A stretch of 33,235 bases of DNA from assembly GCA_015486155.1 (NCBI GenBank), contig WFSF01000225.1, forward strand, positions 1-33,235, given 5' to 3'. Position 1 is the first letter of the stretch; each line of letters begins with the position of its first letter. Origin of the DNA: Armatimonadota bacterium (lineage in GTDB: Bacteria > Armatimonadota > Hebobacteria > Hebobacterales > Hebobacteraceae). Under the pieces are notes generated by a model, which was given only the letters and a program-made list of their open reading frames with translations, did no database searches and was not told the origin of the DNA. This document shows, in pieces, positions 14,686 to 21,139 of this stretch. The position numbers were made by a program, and so were the translations under genes.

Positions 14686-15498
14686 ATGGCGGAGAAACCC
14701 CGCATAGCCTTCTTCGACTTCGCGTGCTGCGAGGGGTGTCAGCTCACCGTGCTCGGCCTGGGCGAGCCGCTGCTGAAACTGCTCGAGCGCGTGGAGGTGG
14801 TCACCTGGCGGGAGGCGATGTCGGAGCGGAGCGACGACTTCGACATCGCGTTCGTGGAGGGGAGCATCACCCGGGATTCCGATATCCCCCGGCTGCGACG
14901 GATTCGGGAGCAGGCCAAAGTGCTGGTGGCGCTGGGGACCTGCGCCACGCTGGGCGGGCCGCACGTCTCCGCCAACAACTGCGACCGCGGCGAGTTGCTG
15001 AGGCTGGTGTACGGCGGGGAGGGGGCGCAGTTCGAGGCCGGCGAGGTGAGGCCGCTCTCGGCCGTGGTGCAGGTAGACGCGTTCATCCACGGCTGCCCCA
15101 TCAACGGAGACGAATTCCTAACCGTCGCCAACCATCTGCTGCTCGGCAAGGCCTATCATCCCCCCAGCCGGCCGGTCTGCCACGAATGCAAACTCAACCA
15201 ATACGAATGCGTCCTCGATCGGGGGCAGATCTGCCTGGGGCCGGTGACCCGCGGCGGGTGTGACGCCATCTGCACCAGCCGGGGTAGCCAGTGCTTCGGC
15301 TGCCGCGGGCTGGTGGACGATCCCAACTTGAACGCGGCGAGGGAGGTGCTCGCGGAGCACGGTTACACCGTCTCCGACATCATCGGCATGTTCGACATCT
15401 ATTCGTTACGCTCGCCGGCGGCGGCCGAAGCGCGGGAGACGGCGCGGCAGGACCGGGGCGCAATCGAGAAGGGCGCGGAGCCATGGAGATCAAGGTAG
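14686..15498 (+). CDS. hydD: Group 3-type [NiFe] hydrogenase, delta (small) subunit
   Basis: A 270-residue small subunit that carries the electron-relay clusters of the hydrogenase core. The proximal cluster ligands are C15 and C18 (DFACCEGCQL), C86 (ALGTCATLGG) and C137 (HGCPING). A second group of cysteines (C165, C168, C175, C183, C192, C196, C203 and C206) can bind two further [4Fe-4S] clusters, as in cytoplasmic group 3 enzymes. There is no Tat signal, which supports a cytoplasmic location. The start ATG is two bases after the hydG stop, and the end overlaps hydA by 16 bases, so the core subunits are made together. Confidence 0.93.
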   Translation: MAEKPRIAFFDFACCEGCQLTVLGLGEPLLKLLERVEVVTWREAMSERSDDFDIAFVEGSITRDSDIPRLRRIREQAKVLVALGTCATLGGPHVSANNCDRGELLRLVYGGEGAQFEAGEVRPLSAVVQVDAFIHGCPINGDEFLTVANHLLLGKAYHPPSRPVCHECKLNQYECVLDRGQICLGPVTRGGCDAICTSRGSQCFGCRGLVDDPNLNAAREVLAEHGYTVSDIIGMFDIYSLRSPAAAEARETARQDRGAIEKGAEPWRSR

Positions 15499-16742
15499 AA
15501 CATATCACGCGGGTCGAGGGGCACGGCAACATCGTCGCTTCGCTTCAGGGCGGACGCGTGGAGCAGGCTTTTTTTCAGGTGGTGGAGGCGATCCGCTTTT
15601 TCGAGGGTTTTCTTCGGGGCAAGAGCTGGCGAGAGGTCAGCCACCTGGCGAGCCGCATCTGCGGCATCTGCGCCATCAGCCACAGCACCGCCTCCCTGCA
15701 GGCGACAGAGCAGGCGCTCGGCCTCGCTCTATCCCCGCAGGCGCAGTTGCTGCGACGGCTGATCATGAACGCGGAGATCTTGTCCAGCCACGCGCTGCAC
15801 GTCTATTTCCTCGCCGCGCCCGATTTCCTGGGGCTGAAGAGCGTGATGCCGTTGATAGAGACCGGCCCGGAGGTGGTCGCGCGCGCGTTTCGCCTGAAGA
15901 AGACCGGCTACGAGCTGGCGGAGGTGGTGGTGGGGAGACACACCCACCCGGTGGCGGCCGTCCCCGGGGGGTTCACGATGGCGCCCGAAGAGAGCGCGTT
16001 GCGCGCGGTCAGGGACAAACTGACGGCGCTGCGCCCCGACCTGGAGGCCACCGTGGAGTTGTGGAAGACGCTGGAGGTTCCGGAGTTCTCCCGCCCCACC
16101 GAATATGTGTGCCTGCGACGGCCGGAGTACTACGCGTTCGAGGGCGGCGAGATCGTCTCCAGCGAGGGAGACAGCGTGCCCGTAGCGCGCTACGGGGAGG
16201 CGATCGAGGAACACGTAGTCTCTCACTCCACCGCCAAGCACGCGCGCTGGCACCGGGAGAGTTACCTGGTGGGGGCGCTGGCGCGGGTGAACAACAACTG
16301 GCGGCAGCTTCACCCCGCGGCCCGGCGTGCGATGGAGGCGATCGGCCTCCAGCCGCCCTGTCACAACACGTTCATGAACACCGCGGCCCAGGTGGTGGAA
16401 ATTGTGCACTGCGTGGAGGACAGCATCGCGCTGATCGACGAAATCCTCTCGCTTCCGCTCCAGGAGGAGTGGGAGCCGGAGGTCACCGCCCGGGCGGGAG
16501 AGGGTGTGGGCGCGGCGGAGGCGCCCCGCGGGCTGTTGATACACGACTATACATATGATGAGCAGGGGCGATGCGTGAGGGCGAACTGCGTGATCCCCAC
16601 CAATCAGAATCTCGCCAACCTGGACGCCGACATGCGCGCGCTGTTGCCGCAGTTGTCCGCGAGGACACAGGAAGAGGTCCAGCTGCGACTCGAAATGCTG
16701 GTGCGCTCCTATGACCCCTGCATCTCCTGCTCGGTGCACTGA
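15483..16742 (+). CDS. hydA: Group 3-type [NiFe] hydrogenase, alpha (large, catalytic) subunit
   Basis: A 419-residue large subunit that holds the Ni-Fe site for reversible H2 oxidation. The L1 motif is R58-I-C60-G-I-C63-A-I-S-H67 and the L2 motif is D411-P-C413-I-S-C416-S-V-H419, giving the four nickel-binding cysteines. With HydB, HydG and HydD it makes the group 3b (NAD(P)-linked bidirectional) set. The protein ends exactly at H419; most relatives have a short extension there that a protease removes after nickel insertion. No maturation genes (hyp or protease) are in the window. It overlaps hydD by 16 bases and closes the fprA-hydBGDA unit. The group assignment rests on subunit content, not on a tree. 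Confidence 0.94.
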   Translation: MEIKVEHITRVEGHGNIVASLQGGRVEQAFFQVVEAIRFFEGFLRGKSWREVSHLASRICGICAISHSTASLQATEQALGLALSPQAQLLRRLIMNAEILSSHALHVYFLAAPDFLGLKSVMPLIETGPEVVARAFRLKKTGYELAEVVVGRHTHPVAAVPGGFTMAPEESALRAVRDKLTALRPDLEATVELWKTLEVPEFSRPTEYVCLRRPEYYAFEGGEIVSSEGDSVPVARYGEAIEEHVVSHSTAKHARWHRESYLVGALARVNNNWRQLHPAARRAMEAIGLQPPCHNTFMNTAAQVVEIVHCVEDSIALIDEILSLPLQEEWEPEVTARAGEGVGAAEAPRGLLIHDYTYDEQGRCVRANCVIPTNQNLANLDADMRALLPQLSARTQEEVQLRLEMLVRSYDPCISCSVH

Positions 16743-16811
16743 CGCGCCCCTCGGAATGGAGTCGAGGGTGGATTCAATCTCCTTCATATCAGTCGGAGGC
16801 GGTGGAAGTCC

Positions 16812-17630
16812 ATGACGAAGCACAACGCGATAGAGATGGCCCTCTCTGACCAAATCGTGCAACTGGCCCGCACCGCGGGCCATCTTTGGGGGAAAGGCTG
16901 GGCGGAGCGCAACGGAGGCAATATCTCGGTGGACGTTACCGAGGAGATGTCCTGGGTGGCGTACTCCCGGAGCAGAGATCTCTTCCACGAGCAGGAAATC
17001 CCGCATGAGAATCTCGCCGGCCGCGCCTTTCTGGTGACCGGGGCGGGGACCCGCATGAGAGATGTCGCGGAGATGCCAGCCCGCAACTGCTGCGTATTGC
17101 GTATTTCGGAGGATTTGGACGGTTACTACCTGCTGTGGAATGGAGACCGGCAGGACCTGCAGCCCACCTCGGAGCTGGCCTCTCACCTGGCGATCCATGC
17201 CCTGTTGCGGCGCGAGCAACGGCCGGAGCGCGCGCTCCTGCACACCCACCCCAATGAACTGATCGCCCTCACCCACATGCCCGGCCCAGCGAAGGCGGAG
17301 ATGCTGGTTGATCTGCTGTACGCCATGCATCCCGAATTGAAACTCATCCTCCCCCGGGGAGTGGGCTACGCGCCCTATCGGCCGCCCGGCTCGGCCGAGT
17401 TGGCCGAGGTCACCCTGTCCGCCCTGAGCGAGCACCGAGTGGCGATCTGGGAGAAACACGGATGTGTGGCCGTGGGCAAAGGCCCCGCGGAGGCGTTCGA
17501 CTTGATAGATGCGGTGAACAAGTCCGCCGTCATCCTATTGCTCTGCAAGGCGGCCGGATACGCGCCGGAGGGGCTGAGTGCGGAGCAGCTCGAGGAGCTG
17601 GGCCGGCCGCGGGGTCATAGGCCGACATAA
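16812..17630 (+). CDS. rhaD: Rhamnulose-1-phosphate aldolase-like class II aldolase
   Basis: A 272-residue class II aldolase/adducin-family protein close in length and layout to RhaD, which splits L-rhamnulose 1-phosphate into dihydroxyacetone phosphate and lactaldehyde. Zinc and catalytic residues fit: E121 (TSELASHL), H144 and H146 (LLHTHPNEL) and H216 (WEKHGCVAVG). GWAERNGGNIS (29-39) matches the phosphate-binding loop. No rhamnose isomerase, kinase or transporter is nearby, so the natural substrate is open, and the gene is an orphan beside the hydrogenase operon. A GGAGG-rich stretch precedes the ATG. It starts 69 bases after hydA and could be co-transcribed. Its stop codon overlaps the T-run of the terminator serving the opposite strand. 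Confidence 0.85.
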   Translation: MTKHNAIEMALSDQIVQLARTAGHLWGKGWAERNGGNISVDVTEEMSWVAYSRSRDLFHEQEIPHENLAGRAFLVTGAGTRMRDVAEMPARNCCVLRISEDLDGYYLLWNGDRQDLQPTSELASHLAIHALLRREQRPERALLHTHPNELIALTHMPGPAKAEMLVDLLYAMHPELKLILPRGVGYAPYRPPGSAELAEVTLSALSEHRVAIWEKHGCVAVGKGPAEAFDLIDAVNKSAVILLLCKAAGYAPEGLSAEQLEELGRPRGHRPT

Positions 17631-17664
17631 AAAAGGGGGCGCCCCGCGCCCAGCGGGCCGCCCC
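17629..17664 (-). terminator. Intrinsic terminator after the mini-ferritin gene
   Basis: On the minus strand GGGGCG (17664-17659) and CCCGC (17657-17653 reversed) pair with GCGGG and CGCCCC across one mismatch, giving about 11 pairs with a five-base loop. A run of six T follows (17634-17629). This is a strong terminator for the minus-strand mini-ferritin gene, 27 bases past its stop. Confidence 0.8.
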
Positions 17665-17690
17665 AAGTCATCCTGATCGCGGCCGCCGCG

Positions 17691-17984
17691 TTATTCGGCG
17701 GCCATCTCCTCGACCTCCTCCTTGCCCTCCTGGAGAAGTTTCTCCTCGTCCGGCGCGAGCCGTCGGAGCAATTCCAGGAACTCGCCCGCGTGGACTCGCT
17801 CCTCGTCCGCGATATCGATCAACACTTTCTTTGCCAGCGGGTCATCGGTCGCCTCCGCATGGGCCATGTAGACGTGCACGGCCTCCTCCTCCGCGGCGAG
17901 GTTCAAGCGGATCGCCCGGATCAACTCGCTCTTCGTCATCTTCTTCGGAACGACGCCGGAAAACGGATTCACAAACTCTGGCAT
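17691..17984 (-). CDS. Encapsulated-ferritin-type mini-ferritin (EncFtn-like)
   Basis: A 97-residue two-helix ferritin-like protein. Such half-ferritins build the diiron ferroxidase site at a dimer interface and normally work inside encapsulin shells. The site residues E32 (AAEEEAVHVY), E62 and H65 (DEERVHAGEF) fall at the same numbers as in the Rhodospirillum EncFtn. The start PEFVNPFSGVVP and a glutamate-rich tail flank the helices. No encapsulin gene is in the window and no typical C-terminal cargo peptide is visible, so encapsulation is uncertain. GGAGGAG lies seven bases before the ATG. It diverges from the Rrf2 regulator gene across 189 bases and ends in a strong terminator. Confidence 0.85.
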   Translation of the reverse strand: MPEFVNPFSGVVPKKMTKSELIRAIRLNLAAEEEAVHVYMAHAEATDDPLAKKVLIDIADEERVHAGEFLELLRRLAPDEEKLLQEGKEEVEEMAAE

Positions 17985-18067
17985 TCCCTGACTCCTCCTT
18001 TCCCGTCACTGGCACCGCGGGCCGCGGCCCTTCATCTTTGATTTTCTCGCCGACGCCCCGCGCCTCC

Positions 18068-18085
18068 TGTGCGGAAATGCGCACA
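18068..18085. promoter_or_regulatory. Palindrome in the mini-ferritin / Rrf2 intergenic region (possible operator)
   Basis: TGTGCG (18068-18073) and CGCACA (18080-18085) are a perfect inverted repeat around GAAATG. It lies between the divergent mini-ferritin and Rrf2 genes, 83 bases from the former and 88 from the latter. A role as regulator binding site is plausible but inferred. Confidence 0.4.
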
Positions 18086-18115
18086 CAAACCGGACGAGAA
18101 TTGTCGGGAAGGATA

Positions 18116-18143
18116 TTGACCGGCCGGAGATTTCTGGTATAGT
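18116..18143 (+). promoter_or_regulatory. Sigma-70-type promoter for the Rrf2 regulator and Hcp genes
   Basis: TTGACC (18116-18121) and TATAGT (18138-18143) are separated by 16 bases. GGTATAGTAGTACC (18136-18149), with GGTA/TACC half-sites, overlaps the -10 box and would be well placed as an autoregulatory operator. The Rrf2 start codon is at 18174. Confidence 0.6.
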
Positions 18144-18173
18144 AGTACCGAAATAACGATAGGGGCGAAGGGT

Positions 18174-18596
18174 ATGTCCAGTCTGCTCCGAATTTCAGAG
18201 GCCGCCTCTCTCGCCATGCACACCATGGTGCTGCTGGCCGCCACAGAGAACCGGCGCTGGTCGATCAAGCAACTGGCAGAGAAGCTCGACGCCTCCGGCG
18301 CACATCTCTCCAAGGTGCTCCAAAGGCTCGCGCACGAGGGGTTGGTGGTCTCGGAGCGCGGCCCCAAGGGGGGATACTCCCTGGCGGCGTCCCCGGAAGA
18401 GGTCACCCTGCTGCGTATATACGAGGCGATAGAGGGACCGCTGACGTCATCGGAGTGCATCCTCGGCCTAGACAAGTGCCCCTTCCGCAAGTGCATTTTG
18501 GGCAGCCTGATCGCCCACCTCAACGGGAAAGTGAAGAGGCAGCTGGCGGGCAGCACTCTGGCTCAGCTGCGACGCCTCTACAGGAGCGCATCATGA
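18174..18596 (+). CDS. Rrf2-family Fe-S transcriptional regulator
   Basis: A 140-residue Rrf2 protein with an N-terminal winged helix-turn-helix (about 1-75; SIKQLAEKLDASGAHLSKVLQRL is the recognition region, RGPKGGYSLA the wing). Three cysteines, C95-x6-C102-x4-C107, can bind an Fe-S cluster as in NsrR and IscR. Its position directly before hcp suggests a sensor of NO or of Fe-S damage that controls hcp and perhaps the divergent mini-ferritin. Its spacing differs slightly from classical NsrR, so the signal remains open. The stop overlaps the start of a small downstream frame by ATGA. Its own promoter carries a small palindrome over the -10 box. Confidence 0.88.
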   Translation: MSSLLRISEAASLAMHTMVLLAATENRRWSIKQLAEKLDASGAHLSKVLQRLAHEGLVVSERGPKGGYSLAASPEEVTLLRIYEAIEGPLTSSECILGLDKCPFRKCILGSLIAHLNGKVKRQLAGSTLAQLRRLYRSAS

Positions 18597-18769
18597 GGGT
18601 GATGAGACAGGTCATCTTCGCGCACAACGATCCCGAGTCGGTCGAGATCGCTTACATGGAGGTGCCGTGCTGTTCGAGGCTGACAAGGGTGGCGCAGGAG
18701 GCGTTGCGCGCGCCGCAATGCTCCAGGGAAGCAAAGGCGACGCCGATCCCGGGTCGCCTGAAGCGATAA
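18593..18769 (+). pseudogene. 58-codon remnant of a ferredoxin-like protein linked to hcp
   Basis: A 58-residue open frame whose ATG overlaps the Rrf2 stop codon. Residues around HNDPESVEIAYMEVPCCSRL and the following helix (VAQEALRA) resemble the C-terminal part of the roughly 200-residue 4Fe-4S proteins often found beside Hcp, which end in a MEVPCCGGL...ALxxSGK type segment. The N-terminal two-cluster ferredoxin region is missing, and the last 18 residues lose similarity. I take it as a truncated, decayed copy. It may still be translated through coupling with the regulator, so a small functional protein is the alternative. The family match is from memory and not searched. Confidence 0.55.
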
Positions 18770-18793
18770 TCGGATGTACGAGGAGGCAATGCT

Positions 18794-20437
18794 GTGTTCT
18801 GCTATCAATGTGAACAAACTGCAAAAGGCATGGGTTGCACCGTGCGCGGCGTGTGCGGGAAAGATCCGCAGGTGGCCGCGCTCCAGGACCTGCTGGTTCA
18901 TGCGCTGAAGGGACTTTCGATGTACGCGCGGCGCGCCCGGCCCCTGGGACACCAGGACCCGGAAACCGATGTCTTCACCGCCGAGGCGCTCTTCGCCACG
19001 CTCACCAATGTGAACTTCGACGCCGAGGACATGCAGCGGTTTCTGCTGCGCGCCCACGAGTTGAAGGAGCGCGCCAAGGACGCCTACGAGAAGGCGTGCG
19101 CCGCGGCCGGCAAGGAGCCGGAGGCATTGGACGGGCCCGCGGCCTGGCGGCCCGCCGACACGCTGGAGGGGCTGGTGCAACAGGGTGAGGAGGTCACGAT
19201 CCTCAAGCGCAAGCAGGAGCTGGGCGACGACGTGACCGGATTGCAGGAGTTGCTGCTCTACGGCCTCAAGGGTCTGGCGGCCTATGTGGACCACGCGCAG
19301 ATCCTCGGGGTGCGGGACGACGAGGTCTTCGCATACCTTCATGAGGCGCTCGACTACCTGGCGGGGAACCCATCCGACATCGACGAGCTGGTCGCCAAGT
19401 GCCTGAAGTGCGGCGAGGTCAACCTCAAGGCGATGGAATTGCTCGACAAGGCCAACACCGGAGCCTATGGCGATCCCGAGCCCACTCAGGTGCGGATCGA
19501 GCCGGTGAAGGGGAAGGCGATCCTGATCTCCGGGCACGACCTGAAGGACCTGGAGGAATTGCTGAAGCAAACCGAGGGCAAGGGAATAAACATCTACACC
19601 CACGGCGAGATGCTGCCGGCGCACGGATACCCCGGCCTCAAGAAGTACCCGCACCTCGTGGGCAACTACGGGGGCGCGTGGCAGCTCCAGCGGCGCGAGT
19701 TCGACGCCTTCCCCGGGGCGATTCTCATGACCACCAACTGCATCCAGGAGCCCCGAGACAGTTACCGGGATCGCATCTTCACCACGGGCGTGGTGGGCTG
19801 GCCGGGTGTCCGGCACATCAGCGACCGCGACTTCACCCCCGTGATAGAGGCGGCGCTCGCCCAGCCCGGCTTCACCGAGGACGGCCCGGATCGCAAGATC
19901 ACCGTCGGTTTCGGGCATGCTGCCGTGCTCGGGGTGGCCGACAAGGTGGTGGAGTTGGTGAAGCAGGGCAAGATCCGCCACTTCTTCCTCATCGGCGGGT
20001 GCGATGGCGCCAAGCCGGGCCGCAGTTACTACACCGAGCTCGCGAAGGCGGTGCCCGACGACTGCGTGATCCTCACTCTCGCCTGCGGAAAGTACCGGTT
20101 CAACAAACTGGACTTCGGCGCGATCGACGGAATCCCGCGGCTGCTGGACATCGGCCAGTGCAATGACGCCTACTCCGCGATCCGCATCGCGCTGGCGCTC
20201 GCCGATGCGTTCGAGACCGATGTGAACAGCCTGCCGCTGTCCCTCGTGCTGTCCTGGTTCGAGCAGAAGGCCGTGGTGATCTTGCTCACCCTTCTGCACC
20301 TCGGCATCAAGAACATGCGCCTGGGACCGAGCCTGCCCGCCTTCGTCACCCCGCCGGTGCTCCAGAGCCTGGTGGACAATTTCGCCCTGACGCCGATCAC
20401 CACGCCGGAGGAGGATCTGAAGGCGATGCTGGGATAG
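18794..20437 (+). CDS. hcp: Hybrid cluster protein (hydroxylamine / NO reductase)
   Basis: A 547-residue Hcp that reduces hydroxylamine in vitro and NO in vivo, protecting anaerobes from nitrosative stress. The N-terminal cubane ligands C3-x2-C6-x8-C15-x5-C21 place it with class I enzymes of anaerobes. Hybrid-cluster residues are in HGEMLPAHGY, TTNCIQEP, GGCDGAKPGR, LACGKYRF and DIGQCNDAYS. The start is a GTG at 18794, with AGGAGG seven bases upstream; the nearby ATG is out of frame. No Hcr reductase is visible, so its electron donor may be the former ferredoxin-like neighbour or another protein. Rrf2 directly upstream is its likely regulator. A strong terminator follows. Confidence 0.96.
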   Translation: MFCYQCEQTAKGMGCTVRGVCGKDPQVAALQDLLVHALKGLSMYARRARPLGHQDPETDVFTAEALFATLTNVNFDAEDMQRFLLRAHELKERAKDAYEKACAAAGKEPEALDGPAAWRPADTLEGLVQQGEEVTILKRKQELGDDVTGLQELLLYGLKGLAAYVDHAQILGVRDDEVFAYLHEALDYLAGNPSDIDELVAKCLKCGEVNLKAMELLDKANTGAYGDPEPTQVRIEPVKGKAILISGHDLKDLEELLKQTEGKGINIYTHGEMLPAHGYPGLKKYPHLVGNYGGAWQLQRREFDAFPGAILMTTNCIQEPRDSYRDRIFTTGVVGWPGVRHISDRDFTPVIEAALAQPGFTEDGPDRKITVGFGHAAVLGVADKVVELVKQGKIRHFFLIGGCDGAKPGRSYYTELAKAVPDDCVILTLACGKYRFNKLDFGAIDGIPRLLDIGQCNDAYSAIRIALALADAFETDVNSLPLSLVLSWFEQKAVVILLTLLHLGIKNMRLGPSLPAFVTPPVLQSLVDNFALTPITTPEEDLKAMLG

Positions 20438-20472
20438 GCCGCGGCCTGGAAACGAAGCGCACACGTCCCGAA

Positions 20473-20508
20473 AAAGGAGTCCGCCGGAGGCGGACTCCTT
20501 TCGCTTTT
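20473..20508 (+). terminator. Intrinsic terminator after hcp
   Basis: A perfect 13-base stem (20473-20485 with 20489-20501) around a GGA loop is followed by CGCTTTT. It ends the Rrf2-hcp transcript 35 bases past the hcp stop codon. Confidence 0.88.
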
Positions 20509-20514
20509 CCGTGG

Positions 20515-20520
20515 TACAAT
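20515..20520 (+). promoter_or_regulatory. Probable -10 box for the antitoxin gene
   Basis: TACAAT lies just after the hcp terminator. No good -35 box is seen at the right distance. It implies a transcription start near 20527, which rules out the open frame's first ATG at 20519 as the antitoxin start. Confidence 0.4.
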
Positions 20521-20557
20521 GCCGCAGATGATATTGCAGCCACCATGGAGGCCTATG

Positions 20558-20806
20558 ATGGTCAGAACCCAGATTCAACTGCCGGAACGGGACCTGGCCG
20601 AGCTGCGCCGCCTGGCGGCCGAGGAGGGAATCTCGGTCTCGGAGCTGGTGCGACGCGGCATAAGGCGCGTCCTGGAGGACAAACGTCGCCCTGGCAGAGA
20701 AGAGCTGTGGGACCGGGCCATGAAAATCGCCGGCAAATACCGCTCCGGAAAGAGCGACGTGGCCCAGCGGCATGACGATTACCTGGCCAAGGCCTACGAG
20801 AAATGA
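20558..20806 (+). CDS. Ribbon-helix-helix (CopG-type) antitoxin
   Basis: An 82-residue protein with an N-terminal ribbon-helix-helix DNA-binding domain: strand MVRTQIQLP, helix RDLAELRRLAAEEG, helix SVSELVRRGIRRVLED. The C-terminal part (ELWDRAMKIAGKYRSGKSDVAQRHDDYLAKAYEK) looks like the toxin-binding tail of VapB antitoxins. I start at the second of two adjacent ATGs, with GGAGG six bases upstream; the upstream ATG at 20519 lies in the probable -10 box. The stop overlaps the start of a PIN-domain frame by four bases, as in VapBC pairs, but that toxin is broken. The antitoxin appears intact. Confidence 0.85.
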   Translation: MVRTQIQLPERDLAELRRLAAEEGISVSELVRRGIRRVLEDKRRPGREELWDRAMKIAGKYRSGKSDVAQRHDDYLAKAYEK

Positions 20807-21139
20807 CGGTATTCGCCGACACCTCCGGCCTGTACGCGCTGCTGGATGCGGAGAACAGGGGCCGCCGCGGAAATCCTCACCACCAACTATGTGCTCGTCG
20901 AAACGGCCGCGTTGATTCAGAGACGTCTGGGGATCGAGGCAACGCGCGCGTTCGCCGAATCCATCGTTCCGCTGCTCGCAATCGAATGGATCGACCCGGA
21001 GGTTCATGCGGGCGCCGTCTCCACTCTCCCGGCCGCCAACCGGCGCGACCTCACTTGCAGTGGTTTGAATGCCTTCCGTGAAAGAAGGAGCATAACGGTA
21101 TCTGAAGAAGCAGTTTCCCGATATGACACCCCACAGTGA
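20803..21139 (+). pseudogene. VapC-type PIN-domain toxin, broken
   Basis: Frame one gives MTVFADTSGLYALLDAEN, the normal PIN start with the first acidic residue D6. The match then jumps to another frame, which gives ILTTNYVLVETAALIQRRLG with the second acidic residue, and continues to AANRRDLT near 21055. The roughly 30 residues usual between these blocks are mostly missing, and the later VDC/S-F-type segment with the third acidic residue is not found. A deletion with frameshift and a damaged C-terminus therefore make it non-functional. VapC toxins are RNases that cut tRNA or rRNA. The last frame overlaps the start of the following membrane protein gene. Confidence 0.8.

Noticed and set aside
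16746-16768. Small hairpin CCCTCG/CGAGGG after hydA as a terminator
   Set aside because: The stem is only six pairs with a nine-base loop and no T-run, so I cannot call it a terminator.
20519-20557. Upstream ATG for the antitoxin
   Set aside because: It lies inside the probable -10 box, so it would not be transcribed from that promoter; the later ATG has a good ribosome site.
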